Notes: generated by a model from the sequence alone, not told the origin. Shown: positions 7,729 to 15,856, numbered from the stretch's first letter. The stretch is 33,094 bases of DNA from an uncultured Porphyromonas sp. (GCF_938039215.1 NZ_CALHVI010000050.1:1-33094); one strand, 5' to 3'. Numbers and translations: made by a program.

Positions 7729-8427
7729 CTAAAGGAAGGACTTGAGTTCGCCGAGATGGTTGATGACGTGGTTGAGAGGGAGCGCCTCGGGAACGGGGTT
7801 GCCAAGACGATTGTACCAGCAGCGATCCATGGCCACACGGGCGGCTCCCGTCATGTCGGCGCTGATGCTATCACCGATGAAGAGGACATCGCTGGGCTGG
7901 GTATTGCTTCGGCGCATAGCTTCGAGGAAGAAGGTCTCCGAAGGCTTCTCTGCACCGATGTCATCCGAGACGAAGAGGTCGGAGAAGTAGTCGAGGATGC
8001 CGGCCTTCTTCAGGCGGGAGCGTTGCATCTCCACCAGCCCGTTGGAAGCGACATAGAGCCGATAGCGCTGACTGAGGTAGTCGAGTGTCTCTGCGACCCC
8101 TGGTTCGAGCACCGCCTCTTCGTGTAGGAGGAGGTGGAAGAGCCGTGTCATCTCCTGACTATCGCCCTGGACCCCGATGGCTTGGAGCAGGCGAGGGAAG
8201 ATCTGATCGTGGATCTCTTGGACGCTGATCAGTTCCTTTTTCTGCTGGCTCCAGAGCACTTCGCCGATCCAGAAGAAGACCTCGAAGTACTCCGATTCGT
8301 AGTTCATCCCTTGGGCGAGGAAGGTCTTCTTTAGAGCCGTCTCGGAGGAGGGGCGGAAGGTCAAGAGGGTATTATCAACGTCGATGAAGAGCGCAGAATA
8401 ATGGGGCTGTAGAGAAGCTAATTTCAT
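7729..8427 (-). CDS. HAD-superfamily hydrolase, YjjG-type
   Basis: A 232-aa haloacid-dehalogenase-type phosphatase. Motif I IDVDNTLL has the nucleophile Asp16 and Asp18, motif II is in YVASNGL, motif III is the Lys in GAEKPSETFF, and motif IV is LFIGDSISADMTGA. The overall pattern fits YjjG-type noncanonical pyrimidine nucleotidases, so nucleotide 5'-dephosphorylation is likely but inferred. The frame is open to 8484, but the -7 box at 8454-8461 places transcription start near 8447. The ATG at 8427 is therefore preferred, giving MKLASLQPHYSALFIDVDNT. The ATG at 8436 is possible. Confidence 0.88.
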   Translation of the reverse strand: MKLASLQPHYSALFIDVDNTLLTFRPSSETALKKTFLAQGMNYESEYFEVFFWIGEVLWSQQKKELISVQEIHDQIFPRLLQAIGVQGDSQEMTRLFHLLLHEEAVLEPGVAETLDYLSQRYRLYVASNGLVEMQRSRLKKAGILDYFSDLFVSDDIGAEKPSETFFLEAMRRSNTQPSDVLFIGDSISADMTGAARVAMDRCWYNRLGNPVPEALPLNHVINHLGELKSFL

Positions 8428-8453
8428 TGAGTGCATAGATATATATCGGAGTG

Positions 8454-8461
8454 CAAAGGTA
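8454..8461 (-). promoter_or_regulatory. -7 box (TACCTTTG) of the YjjG-type HAD gene
   Basis: An exact TAnnTTTG match on the minus strand, 26 nt upstream of the chosen start at 8427. It argues against the longer reading frame starting at 8484. No clear -33 element. Confidence 0.55.
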
Positions 8462-8583
8462 CGGCAAAGCCAGCAGAGCCTCATCGCCTTGGTTTGCTGG
8501 ACTTCCTAGGGGGCTAGATTTAGCCCTTTTCTCTGAGTCAAAAGGAGGCCTTTTCGTAGCACCTCCGAAGCCCTCCAAATAAA

Positions 8584-8670
8584 ACCTACTGTAGGTCGTC
8601 TCATCGACCCACGGTAGGTCGCTTGACCGATCCACGGTAGGTCGTTTCAGCGACCTACCGTAGGGTCCTA
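8584..8670 (-). repeat. 23-bp-period palindromic repeat array B
   Basis: Four units with their central GT at 8591, 8614, 8637 and 8660, an exact 23-bp period. Read on the minus strand, the last unit ends CAGTAGGTTTTATTTGGAG, identical to the tail of array A, so the array faces left. It fills most of the divergent gap between the HAD gene and the exonuclease gene. Confidence 0.93.
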
Positions 8671-8703
8671 ATCACCCCCTTCAAGTGCCCTCGAGGTTGG
8701 GCC

Positions 8704-8732
8704 TTTGGGACGGGGCTAAATCTGTATCTTTA
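8704..8732 (+). promoter_or_regulatory. Possible promoter of the exonuclease gene
   Basis: TTTG at 8704-8707 and TATCTTTA at 8725-8732 (one base off TAnnTTTG) are separated by 17 nt. The ATG at 8767 is 34 nt further on. Spacing is slightly short. Confidence 0.4.
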
Positions 8733-8766
8733 TCCTTCGGTAGGAACAGCTACCCCTTTACATGAG

Positions 8767-9258
8767 ATGGATACATTTGTAGCAATAGACTTCGAGACGG
8801 CGAATAGAGAGCGTAGCAGCGTGTGTAGCATCGGGCTTGTCTTCGTAGAAGGTGGCGAGATCACAGATACCTATTACCGCTTGATCCGCCCACTTCCGAA
8901 CTATTACAGTCACTTCAATACCGAAGTGCACGGTCTGACTGCCCAGGATACGAACACGGCCGCCTCCTTCGACGAGATCTGGGAGGAATTGCTCCCTCGG
9001 ATCGGCTCTCTCCCCCTTGTTGCGCACAATAGCAGCTTCGATGAAGGATGTCTGCGTGCGGTGCTGGCGGCCTATGGACTGCCACCGCACCAAAATGCCT
9101 TCTACTGCACTTGTCGGCAGGCTCGTCGGGTCTTCCCTCGCCTGCCCAATCACCGCCTAGACACCGTCGCTCGGCACGTGGGCTATCGGCTGGACCATCA
9201 CCACCATGCTCTGGCGGATGCAGAGGCTTGCGCCTACATCGCCCTCAAGGTTTTCTGA
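8767..9258 (+). CDS. DEDDh 3'-5' exonuclease (DnaQ/epsilon-like)
   Basis: A 163-aa stand-alone exonuclease domain of the RNase H-fold DnaQ family, which removes nucleotides from 3' ends using two metal ions. All five catalytic residues are visible: Asp8 and Glu10 in AIDFET, Asp92 in AHNSSFDEG, His147 in HHALADAEA and Asp151. Length matches single-domain proteins annotated as 3'-5' exonucleases or polymerase III epsilon-like proteins. It lacks extra domains, so whether it proofreads, repairs or trims RNA cannot be told. The ATG at 8761 is out of frame; 8767 is the first in-frame start. Confidence 0.92.
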   Translation: MDTFVAIDFETANRERSSVCSIGLVFVEGGEITDTYYRLIRPLPNYYSHFNTEVHGLTAQDTNTAASFDEIWEELLPRIGSLPLVAHNSSFDEGCLRAVLAAYGLPPHQNAFYCTCRQARRVFPRLPNHRLDTVARHVGYRLDHHHHALADAEACAYIALKVF

Positions 9259-9392
9259 GGCGAAGAGTGCTGAGAGATTAGTTTCTCTTTGGTCTATCCT
9301 TCGGGCCTCCATCCTAATAACTAGGTGTTAATTCTCGGCAGAAACTACCTCCCTTTTGTCCTCTCTACACGGGCTAAGTGCATAGATTTGAC

Positions 9393-9400
9393 TACCTTTG
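9393..9400 (+). promoter_or_regulatory. -7 box (TACCTTTG) for typA
   Basis: An exact TAnnTTTG match 30 nt upstream of the typA ATG. No matching -33 TTTG at normal spacing. Confidence 0.6.
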
Positions 9401-9430
9401 TCGCCGTAATAGACGAACTTATATATTAAG

Positions 9431-11236
9431 ATGCAAGACATTCGCAACATCGCAATTATCGCCCACGTCGACCATGGTAAGACGACGCTGGTCGATAAGT
9501 TGCTCCTGGCTGGCAAACTCTTCAGAGATGATAAGGCTGCCGAAGTAGATACCTACCTAGATAACAATGACCTAGAGCGAGAGCGTGGGATCACCATCCT
9601 CTCGAAGAATGTCAGCATCCGCTACAAGGATGTCAAGATCAATATCATCGATACCCCAGGACACGCCGACTTCGGAGGCGAAGTAGAGCGTGTGCTCAAC
9701 CTGGCTGACGGTTGCCTTCTCCTTGTCGATGCCTTCGAAGGGCCTATGCCTCAGACACGCTTCGTCCTGCAGAAGGCCATCGAGATGGGACTCAAACCCA
9801 TCGTCGTCATCAACAAGGTAGACAAGCCCAACTGCCGTCCCGAGGAAGTGCAGGATATGGTCTTTGACCTGATGTTTAGCCTCAACGCTAGCGAAGAGCA
9901 GCTGGACTTCGAGACCATCTACGGCTCCGCCAAGCAGGGCTGGATGAGCAAGGACTACAAGCAGCCCACCGAAGATATCACCATCCTGCTGGATACCATC
10001 CTTGAGCAGATCCCAGCACCTACGCAGATCGAAGGGCCTGCACAGATGCTGATCACTTCGCTGGACTACTCCTCTTATGTCGGTCGTATTGCCGTGGGGC
10101 GTGTGCACCGAGGTACCTTCACCGAAGGACAGGAAGTCGCCCTCTGCAAGCGGGATGGATCTATCGCTAAGATGCGCATCAAGGAGGTGAACATCTTCGA
10201 AGGCCTTGGCCGTACGAAGGTCGATAGCGTCTCGTCGGGCGATATCTGTGCGCTCGTTGGGATCGATGGCTTCGAGATCGGGGAGACCCTCACGGATGTC
10301 GCTACGCCCGAGCCTCTAGAGACCATCGCCGTCGATGAGCCCACGATGAGCATGCTCTTCACGATCAACAACTCGCCTTTCTATGGGCGTGAAGGGAAGT
10401 TCGTCACCTCCCGTCACATCCATGACCGCCTGATGAAGGAGCTGGATAAGAACCTTGCCCTGCGTGTCGAGCCTGCCGAGACCGCCGACAGCTGGATCGT
10501 GTACGGACGTGGGGTCCTTCACCTCTCCGTCCTCATCGAGACCATGCGCCGTGAGGGCTATGAGCTTCAGGTCGGTCAGCCCCAGGTCATCATCCACGAG
10601 ATCGACGGTGTGCCCCACGAGCCCGTCGAACTCCTGACGGTAAACCTCCCCGAAGAATCAGCCAGCAAGATCATCGACGTGGTCACTCGCCGCAAGGGTG
10701 AGATGACGATGATGGAGACGAAGGGCGACCGCACATTCCTTGAGTTCCACATCCCTTCACGTGGGATCATCGGGCTGAATAACTATGTGCTGACTGCTTC
10801 GGCAGGAGAAGCTGTCCTTGCCCACCGCTTCCTCGAGTATCAGCCCTGGAAGGGGGACATCGAGCGCCGTAATAATGGTTCGATCATCGCCCTTGAGACG
10901 GGCACGGCCTATGCCTATGCGCTGAACAACCTCCAGAGCCGTGGACGCTTCTTCATCGCTCCGCAGGAAGAAGTCTACGCAGGGCAGGTCGTCGGTGAGC
11001 ACACCAAGGAAGGCGACCTAGCGGTGAATGTCTGCAAGAGCAAGAAGCTGACGAATATGCGTGCTTCGGGTAGCGATGACAAGGTCTCCCTTGCTCCGCC
11101 CGTGGTCTTCAGCCTCGAGGATGCACTCGAGTACATCCGCCCCGACGAATATGTCGAAGTGACCCCCGTCTCGATGCGCATGCGTAAGATCATCCTCGAT
11201 GAGACCGAGCGCAAGCGCCAGAATAGACAAGCCTAA
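9431..11236 (+). CDS. typA: Translational GTPase TypA/BipA
   Basis: A ribosome-associated GTPase related to EF-G, involved in 50S assembly and stress or cold adaptation in other bacteria. The 601-aa protein has G1 AHVDHGKTT (11-19), the switch I region ERGITI (51-56), G3 DTPGH (74-78) and G4 NKVDK (128-132). EF-G-like domains and the BipA-specific C-terminal domain follow, including the SRGIIGLNNYVLTASAGEA stretch. Length is typical. It appears monocistronic, with its own -7 box and a strong terminator at 11263-11310. Confidence 0.98.
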   Translation: MQDIRNIAIIAHVDHGKTTLVDKLLLAGKLFRDDKAAEVDTYLDNNDLERERGITILSKNVSIRYKDVKINIIDTPGHADFGGEVERVLNLADGCLLLVDAFEGPMPQTRFVLQKAIEMGLKPIVVINKVDKPNCRPEEVQDMVFDLMFSLNASEEQLDFETIYGSAKQGWMSKDYKQPTEDITILLDTILEQIPAPTQIEGPAQMLITSLDYSSYVGRIAVGRVHRGTFTEGQEVALCKRDGSIAKMRIKEVNIFEGLGRTKVDSVSSGDICALVGIDGFEIGETLTDVATPEPLETIAVDEPTMSMLFTINNSPFYGREGKFVTSRHIHDRLMKELDKNLALRVEPAETADSWIVYGRGVLHLSVLIETMRREGYELQVGQPQVIIHEIDGVPHEPVELLTVNLPEESASKIIDVVTRRKGEMTMMETKGDRTFLEFHIPSRGIIGLNNYVLTASAGEAVLAHRFLEYQPWKGDIERRNNGSIIALETGTAYAYALNNLQSRGRFFIAPQEEVYAGQVVGEHTKEGDLAVNVCKSKKLTNMRASGSDDKVSLAPPVVFSLEDALEYIRPDEYVEVTPVSMRMRKIILDETERKRQNRQA

Positions 11237-11262
11237 GCTCCTATATACATGACTCCATGAGC

Positions 11263-11320
11263 AGCGACCAATATACGTAGCCTCTTCGGCGAGGTGGTAT
11301 ATTGGTCGCTGTGTTTCCTT
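11263..11320 (+). terminator. Intrinsic terminator of typA
   Basis: A perfect 14-bp outer stem (11263-11276 with 11297-11310) encloses an inner CCTC/GAGG helix with a TTCGGC loop. GTGTTTCCTT follows. It lies 26 nt after the typA stop. Confidence 0.82.
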
Positions 11321-11392
11321 AAATACAGACTTATGAACTGACGATCGACCATTCACACATACACTCACCCACTCACACTAACTACACAACAC

Positions 11393-12580
11393 ATGAAAGC
11401 CATTCGTCTGGGGCTCCTCCCACGCATCATCATCGCCATCGCCTTGGGTATCGGCCTGGGGCTTGTTGCACCCGATGGGATGACGCGCCTCTTCTTGACC
11501 TTCAATGCGATCTTCTCGCAGTTCCTCGGCTTTGCCATCCCGCTGATCATCCTCGCCCTTGTGGCGGAGGCGATAGGGAGCATCGGGCGCAGTGCGGGGA
11601 AGATGCTCCTGCTTACCGTCGCTATTGCTTATGGCTCGACGGTCTTCTCGGGTTCCCTAGCTTACTTCTCGGGGGATGCGATCTTCCCGCACCTCATTGA
11701 GCCGGGGAAGGTAGAGCAACTCCAAAGTGCTGGGGAAGCCCTCACTCCGTACTTCACCATAGAGATGCCTCCCGTGATGGGGGTGATGACGGCGCTGGTC
11801 CTTGCCTTCATCCTTGGCTTGGGCGTAGCTCATCTGGAGTCGAAGGCGCTCAAGCACGTGATCGTGGACGTGAAGGACATCATCTCGGGAGTCATCGAGA
11901 AGGTCATCATCCCGCTTCTCCCGCTGTATATCTTCGGGATCTTCCTCGAGATGGCAAGTAGCGGCAAGGTCGTCGGCGTGCTGGTAGTCTTCATCAAGAT
12001 CATCGGGGTGATCTTCGCCCTGCACATCTTGCTGCTTCTGCTTCAGTTCACGATCGCAGGGGTGATCACGAAGAAGAATCCCCTGCGCCTCCTCGGGAAT
12101 ATGCTTCCCGCTTACTTCACGGCTCTGGGGACGGCTTCTTCGGCGGCGACGATCCCCGTGACGCTGGCGCAAGCGAAGAAGAACGGTGCTTCGGACGGAG
12201 TAGCCTCCTTCGTCGTCCCACTCTGTGCGACGATCCACCTCTCGGGAAGCACGCTCAAGATCGTCTCCTGTGCCTTGGCGCTTATCCTGATGCAAGGGGG
12301 CACGTACGATCTGGGACTTTTCACGCACTTCATCCTACTCCTCGGGGTCACCATGGTGGCGGCTCCGGGGGTACCTGGGGGAGCGATCATGGCAGCACTA
12401 GCGATCCTTCAGTCGATCCTCGGCTTCTCGGTGGAGGAGCAAGCGCTGATGATCTCTCTATACATCACTATGGATAGCTTCGGCACGGCCTGCAACGTGA
12501 CGGGCGACGGAGCTATCGCCCTCGTCGTAGACAAGCTCCTGGGGCATCAGCTCCAAGGGGTACCACAGCATAATGAATAA
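11393..12580 (+). CDS. Dicarboxylate/amino acid:cation symporter (DAACS family)
   Basis: A 395-aa inner-membrane transporter of the glutamate/aspartate/dicarboxylate:Na+/H+ symporter family. Several hydrophobic helices lead to the signature core: GTASSAATIPVTLAQAKKNG, matching the Ser-rich re-entrant loop, then VVPLCATIHLSGS, and near the end ACNVTGDGAIALVVDKLLG, matching the conserved NxxGD substrate/cation site. The exact substrate (glutamate, aspartate, serine/threonine or C4-dicarboxylate) cannot be told. Its last 8 nt overlap the start of the next HAD gene, which suggests translational coupling. Confidence 0.93.
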   Translation: MKAIRLGLLPRIIIAIALGIGLGLVAPDGMTRLFLTFNAIFSQFLGFAIPLIILALVAEAIGSIGRSAGKMLLLTVAIAYGSTVFSGSLAYFSGDAIFPHLIEPGKVEQLQSAGEALTPYFTIEMPPVMGVMTALVLAFILGLGVAHLESKALKHVIVDVKDIISGVIEKVIIPLLPLYIFGIFLEMASSGKVVGVLVVFIKIIGVIFALHILLLLLQFTIAGVITKKNPLRLLGNMLPAYFTALGTASSAATIPVTLAQAKKNGASDGVASFVVPLCATIHLSGSTLKIVSCALALILMQGGTYDLGLFTHFILLLGVTMVAAPGVPGGAIMAALAILQSILGFSVEEQALMISLYITMDSFGTACNVTGDGAIALVVDKLLGHQLQGVPQHNE

Positions 12581-13337
12581 CATCATCGACCGCAACAAAC
12601 AAGTTCACGAGGCACTCTCAAGCTATCGCCGCCGCCTCGATCCTTCGGAGCGAGCGCCTCAGCTTCGTGCCGCCCTTTTCGACATGGACGGAGTCCTCTT
12701 CGACTCGATGCCAGCGCACAGCCGTTCGTGGCAGGAAGCGGCAGGGGAAGCAGGCCTTCGCATGAGCCAAGAAGACGCTTACTGGTTCGAAGGGCAGACG
12801 GGTGGCTACACGATCGAGCTACTCTACCAGCGCACGCACGGTCGCTCGGCCACGCCCGAAGAGATAGAATGGCTCTACCAGCGCAAGACCGACCTCTTCA
12901 ATCAGTACAATTCGGGCAATACTCTGCCCGATGTGGAGCTCGTGCTCGCCCAACTCTCGGACGTGAAGCGCCTCGTCGTGACGGGCTCTTCGCAGGCCTC
13001 CTTGCTCGAACGCCTCGATTGCGCTTTCCCAGGGGTCTTCTCGACCTCGCTGATGGTGACGGGCAAGGACGTGCGCCGAGGCAAGCCCGACCCCGAGCCC
13101 TACCTGATGGGCTTGGAGAAGGCGGGGGTACGCCCTTCGGAAGCCTTCGTCGTGGAGAATGCTCCGATGGGTGTGCGTTCGGCCGTAGCGGCGGGGATCT
13201 TCACCATTGCGGTGAATACGGGCTTGCTTCCCGACAGTGCTCTTTCGGACGAAGGCGCTGATCTTGTCTTCGACTCGATGAAGGAACTAGCCGAAGCGCT
13301 CCCGATTCTTCGTGAGCTCTGGGCGAAGGCTTCGTAG
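12573..13337 (+). CDS. HAD hydrolase, beta-phosphoglucomutase-like
   Basis: A 254-aa HAD phosphatase/phosphomutase with motif I ALFDMDGVLFDS (nucleophile Asp37, acid/base Asp39), a helical cap domain, motif II VVTGSSQ, the motif III Lys in RRGKPDPEPYLMG and motif IV VVENAPMGVRSA. The DGVLFDS plus GKPDPEPYL pattern is typical of the beta-PGM/phosphatase subfamily. An extra N-terminal stretch of about 30 residues precedes motif I. The ATG overlaps the symporter stop by 8 nt. Substrate not predictable. Confidence 0.9.
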   Translation: MNNIIDRNKQVHEALSSYRRRLDPSERAPQLRAALFDMDGVLFDSMPAHSRSWQEAAGEAGLRMSQEDAYWFEGQTGGYTIELLYQRTHGRSATPEEIEWLYQRKTDLFNQYNSGNTLPDVELVLAQLSDVKRLVVTGSSQASLLERLDCAFPGVFSTSLMVTGKDVRRGKPDPEPYLMGLEKAGVRPSEAFVVENAPMGVRSAVAAGIFTIAVNTGLLPDSALSDEGADLVFDSMKELAEALPILRELWAKAS

Positions 13338-13393
13338 CCCGCACGGCCTCGGCGCTTGCCCAAAGAACTCTCCCTTTCCGAGCCTCGAAATAG

Positions 13394-13436
13394 TAAGGGC
13401 TGGCTTCTTAGAGACGAAGCCAGCCCTTATTTTTTC
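13394..13436 (+). terminator. Intrinsic terminator of the symporter-HAD pair
   Basis: A perfect 14-bp stem (13394-13407 with 13416-13429), an 8-nt loop and then TTTTTTC. It lies 57 nt after the HAD stop. Confidence 0.93.
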
Positions 13437-13479
13437 TTCTTCGCTGGGCAAGTCGTTCTGCCTGCGAAGGCGTTCTTTT

Positions 13480-13830
13480 CTCCCGCCTTGCCCTTGGTGA
13501 AAGCCTGCTGCGGGCAAGGGGTAAAATTTCCTTCCGCAAGGAAATTTATTTCCTTGCGGAAGAAAATAAATTTCCGTGCGCACAAAAAAATATTTTCGTG
13601 CGCACGAAAATATTTTTTTGTGCGCATAGAAATTTTCCTGCGTGCGCACGGAAATTTTTCGCCCTGCGGAAGAAAGCATTTTTTCTTCTGCAGGGCGATC
13701 TTTTTTTCTTCGGACGGAAGGTTATTTTTCTGCGGGAGGAGGGAGATTTTCCTGCGGACGAAGAAAAACTTTCCAACGTTGGAAAGTTAACTTTCCAGCC
13801 TTGGAAAATTTCTCGCCCTCTGCAAGGCGT
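13480..13830. repeat. Dense cluster of palindromes, AT/GC mosaic
   Basis: The gap between the convergent HAD and GH20 genes is packed with inverted repeats: CCTTGCCC/GGGCAAGG (13486-13493, 13512-13519); a 14-bp stem with 2-nt spacer (13532-13545, 13548-13561); a perfect 50-bp palindrome (13577-13626); a 16-bp arm pair overlapping it (13568-13583, 13642-13657); a 17-bp stem with one wobble (13659-13675, 13682-13698); and a perfect 22-bp palindrome (13767-13788). Motifs GTGCGCAC, TTTCC/GGAAA and A/T runs recur. Both strands stay open and give Phe/Arg/Lys/His-rich translations, which I take as by-products of composition. No gene is supported. Confidence 0.9.
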
Positions 13831-13879
13831 TTCTCTCATGTGCCTGCTCCGAGGAGACGGAGCTAGCAAAGCGCCTTCA

Positions 13880-15364
13880 TTAGCGAGGGGCGTTGCCCTT
13901 CGTCTTGGGGCGCTGGGGCATGGCGGAGACCGTCGTCGTGGTCGGGGGAATGGCCTTCTCTCCTTGGGGCTGTGCGACGTAAGAGAAGGGTTCGCTCACG
14001 AAGACTTGCGCCTTGTGCCAAAGAAGTCGGCGCTCGAAGTCGACGAAGGCTTCACGTGTCTTCGTGCTCGCTTCTGACGAAACGACCTTCGTCGGAAGGG
14101 CGAAGTAGCCCGAGCCTCCCCCCAGCCAAGCTCGCTCGGCTAAGGCGAGCATGTGCGGATAGACTCCGCTATCCGAGGTCGTCGCCAGTGGTGCCTCTGC
14201 CGGGCGGTCGCCCCATACGCAGAGGATCGCTCCCCGTTGGCTCGAGGTGCTCGAGGCGAGCCCCAAGATCCGACTGCTGTAGAGCTTCTCGAGGTCGGCC
14301 AAGAGGCTACCTTGATCCAGCGACTGAAGGCGTGCGCCGACGGCGGGCTGGCCGTACACACTTACCCCCTCGGGGCTAGAGAGGTGAAGACGATCGACTT
14401 CCTGCCCTTGGGACTCGCTCTCGCTATCCCACGCAATGGCCTTCTTCCCAAGCGAACGGACGTGCGCCACCATCTCCGAGAGGAAGCGCCTGTCCATCGA
14501 AGCGGCTTCGTCCGTGCCCAAATGGATGTAAGGCATGTCGATGCCTTCGGCTAGTTCGGAGAGGATCTCCTTGAGGACACGCTTGCCTTGGGGCGTTTGC
14601 ATGTCGAAGCCCATGGCTCGTGAGAAGACCGAATTAGCGCCCGTCATGTCGATCTCGGGGATGAGCGTGATGCGGTGCTCTTGGCACAGACGGGCTAGCT
14701 CTTGCAGCTCCGCCAAGGTGTAGTACTTGCCGGGCATATTCGTCGTGTGCTGTGCCTGTGTCAGCTGCGGGTAGCGCTTGCTCTCCAAGCGCCAAGCCTC
14801 ACGACCCGTCAGATGAAGGTGCAGGGTGTTGACCTTGTACTGGGAGAGCAGGCGTACGCGCTTCTTCAGTTCGTCCATGGGCACGAAGGTGTCTCCAAGT
14901 CCCAGCATCAAACCTCTCATGCGGAAGGAAGGCCAGTCGATGATGTCGCACGCCTCTAGCTCGCCCTTCCTCTTGGCGGACATCAGCAGTTGCTCCAAGG
15001 TCTGCAAGCCTCGGTACATCCCCACCAGATCAGGCGCATCGATGAAGATGCCACTGGGCGTGATGCGCAGGCGATAAGCCTCTTCCTTGTTGAAGAAGAC
15101 CTTGGGGAGCGAAGGCACGAGCGTCATGCGCACGACGATGGGACTGCGTGCGTCTACCGTGGAGCCGTGCTTGGTCAATAGCTCCTTGAGTTCGTCTTGA
15201 AGGTAGAATCCCTCTGGCTTGAGACGGCTGGTATTGCACCGCCCCTTGAGTAGCTCCACGTGCTGAGGGCGAGGAAGGAGATTGTCTACGGATGCCTTGG
15301 TATTTGTGTTGAAGAGTAGGGCGCTGCTTAGAAGAGCGAGCGCTAAGTAAGGTTTACGTGCCAT
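13880..15364 (-). CDS. Divergent GH20 (beta-N-acetylhexosaminidase-like) protein
   Basis: A 494-aa exported protein with signal peptide 1-24. A GH20b-like N-terminal alpha/beta domain precedes the TIM barrel, which begins near WPSFRMRGLML (144-154). The catalytic pair is kept in YIHLGTDEA (Asp285-Glu286). Several other normally conserved GH20 residues differ. The Asp-x-x-Arg-His of the usual LDxxRHF motif is replaced by LGLGDTF. The usual TDDQGWR becomes TGREAWR, and EIDMPGHS becomes EIDMTGANS. The fold is clear, but chitobiose/GlcNAc specificity may be altered. It stands alone, with a 22-bp tandem repeat upstream. Confidence 0.88.
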   Translation of the reverse strand: MARKPYLALALLSSALLFNTNTKASVDNLLPRPQHVELLKGRCNTSRLKPEGFYLQDELKELLTKHGSTVDARSPIVVRMTLVPSLPKVFFNKEEAYRLRITPSGIFIDAPDLVGMYRGLQTLEQLLMSAKRKGELEACDIIDWPSFRMRGLMLGLGDTFVPMDELKKRVRLLSQYKVNTLHLHLTGREAWRLESKRYPQLTQAQHTTNMPGKYYTLAELQELARLCQEHRITLIPEIDMTGANSVFSRAMGFDMQTPQGKRVLKEILSELAEGIDMPYIHLGTDEAASMDRRFLSEMVAHVRSLGKKAIAWDSESESQGQEVDRLHLSSPEGVSVYGQPAVGARLQSLDQGSLLADLEKLYSSRILGLASSTSSQRGAILCVWGDRPAEAPLATTSDSGVYPHMLALAERAWLGGGSGYFALPTKVVSSEASTKTREAFVDFERRLLWHKAQVFVSEPFSYVAQPQGEKAIPPTTTTVSAMPQRPKTKGNAPR

Positions 15365-15478
15365 TAGGCGATGTTGTTCTTTTTGAGAGATAGATGTTGT
15401 TCTCTTTATATAGATAGGGATCCTTCGAGGAGGAGTCTGCCGAGCTCCGAAGCAAATCCAGTCGCAGATAGAAATAGA

Positions 15479-15600
15479 TCTAAATGCAGCTCGGTGTGGA
15501 CCGCAATGCAGCTCGGGATAGACCTAAATTCGGATAGGCGTAGACCTAAACACTGCTCGGCATAGCGCTAGATGCAGCTCGGCGTAGATCCCAATGCAGG
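15479..15600. repeat. 22-bp imperfect tandem repeat
   Basis: Five full units of 22 bp begin at 15479, 15501, 15523, 15545 and 15567, with a partial sixth at 15589. The loose consensus is CCTAAATGCAGCTCGGCATA followed by GA. The period is exact while the sequence drifts. A more degenerate unit may precede at 15457. It lies 115 bp upstream of the GH20 start. No promoter box was found in 15365-15478. Confidence 0.85.
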
Positions 15601-15633
15601 TACAAAGCAAAGCCCCCCATAATTAGAATGCAA

Positions 15634-15667
15634 AAGAGGATGTGCAAAAGCGTTTGCACATCCTCTT
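15634..15667 (-). terminator. Intrinsic terminator of tRNA-Thr
   Basis: A perfect 15-bp stem (15634-15648 with 15653-15667) and a 4-nt loop. The minus-strand transcript continues TTGCATTC after a TTTT within and just past the stem. Confidence 0.85.
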
Positions 15668-15678
15668 CTTTCCTTTCG

Positions 15679-15752
15679 AGCCTCTTGTCGGATTCGAACC
15701 AACGACCCCGAGATTACAAATCACGTGCTCTGGCCAACTGAGCTAAAGAGGC
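15679..15752 (-). tRNA. tRNA-Thr(TGT)
   Basis: The minus strand begins GCCTCTTTAGCTCAGTTGG and folds with acceptor GCCTCTT/AAGAGGC. The anticodon loop TTTGTAA carries TGT, and the T-arm has GGTTCGAATCC. CCA is not encoded. About 105 nt of leader separate it from the likely promoter; part of it (TGGGTAAG at 15756-15763) can pair with CTTACCCA at 15846-15853. Confidence 0.96.
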
Positions 15753-15856
15753 AGGTGGGTAAGCGACCTATATCGCACCGCTACGACCTAATACCCTTGC
15801 TGCGATCAAGCCCTGGGGGAGTCAAAGGGAGCTGGTCGTATAGGACTTACCCAGTG

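Noticed and set aside
8428..8484. Longer start for the YjjG-type HAD gene
   Set aside because: The extension runs over the -7 box at 8454-8461 and adds residues not typical of the family.
8584..8670. CRISPR array
   Set aside because: Linkers are only 6 bp, units are degenerate, and no cas genes are present. The arrays are dispersed tandem palindromes.
9259..9300. Terminator after the exonuclease gene
   Set aside because: Only a 5-bp AGAGA/TCTCT inverted repeat, too weak to support.
13356..13869. Overlapping open frames on both strands (Phe/Arg/Lys/His-rich peptides)
   Set aside because: They arise from the palindrome cluster, mirror each other on both strands, and resemble no protein family.
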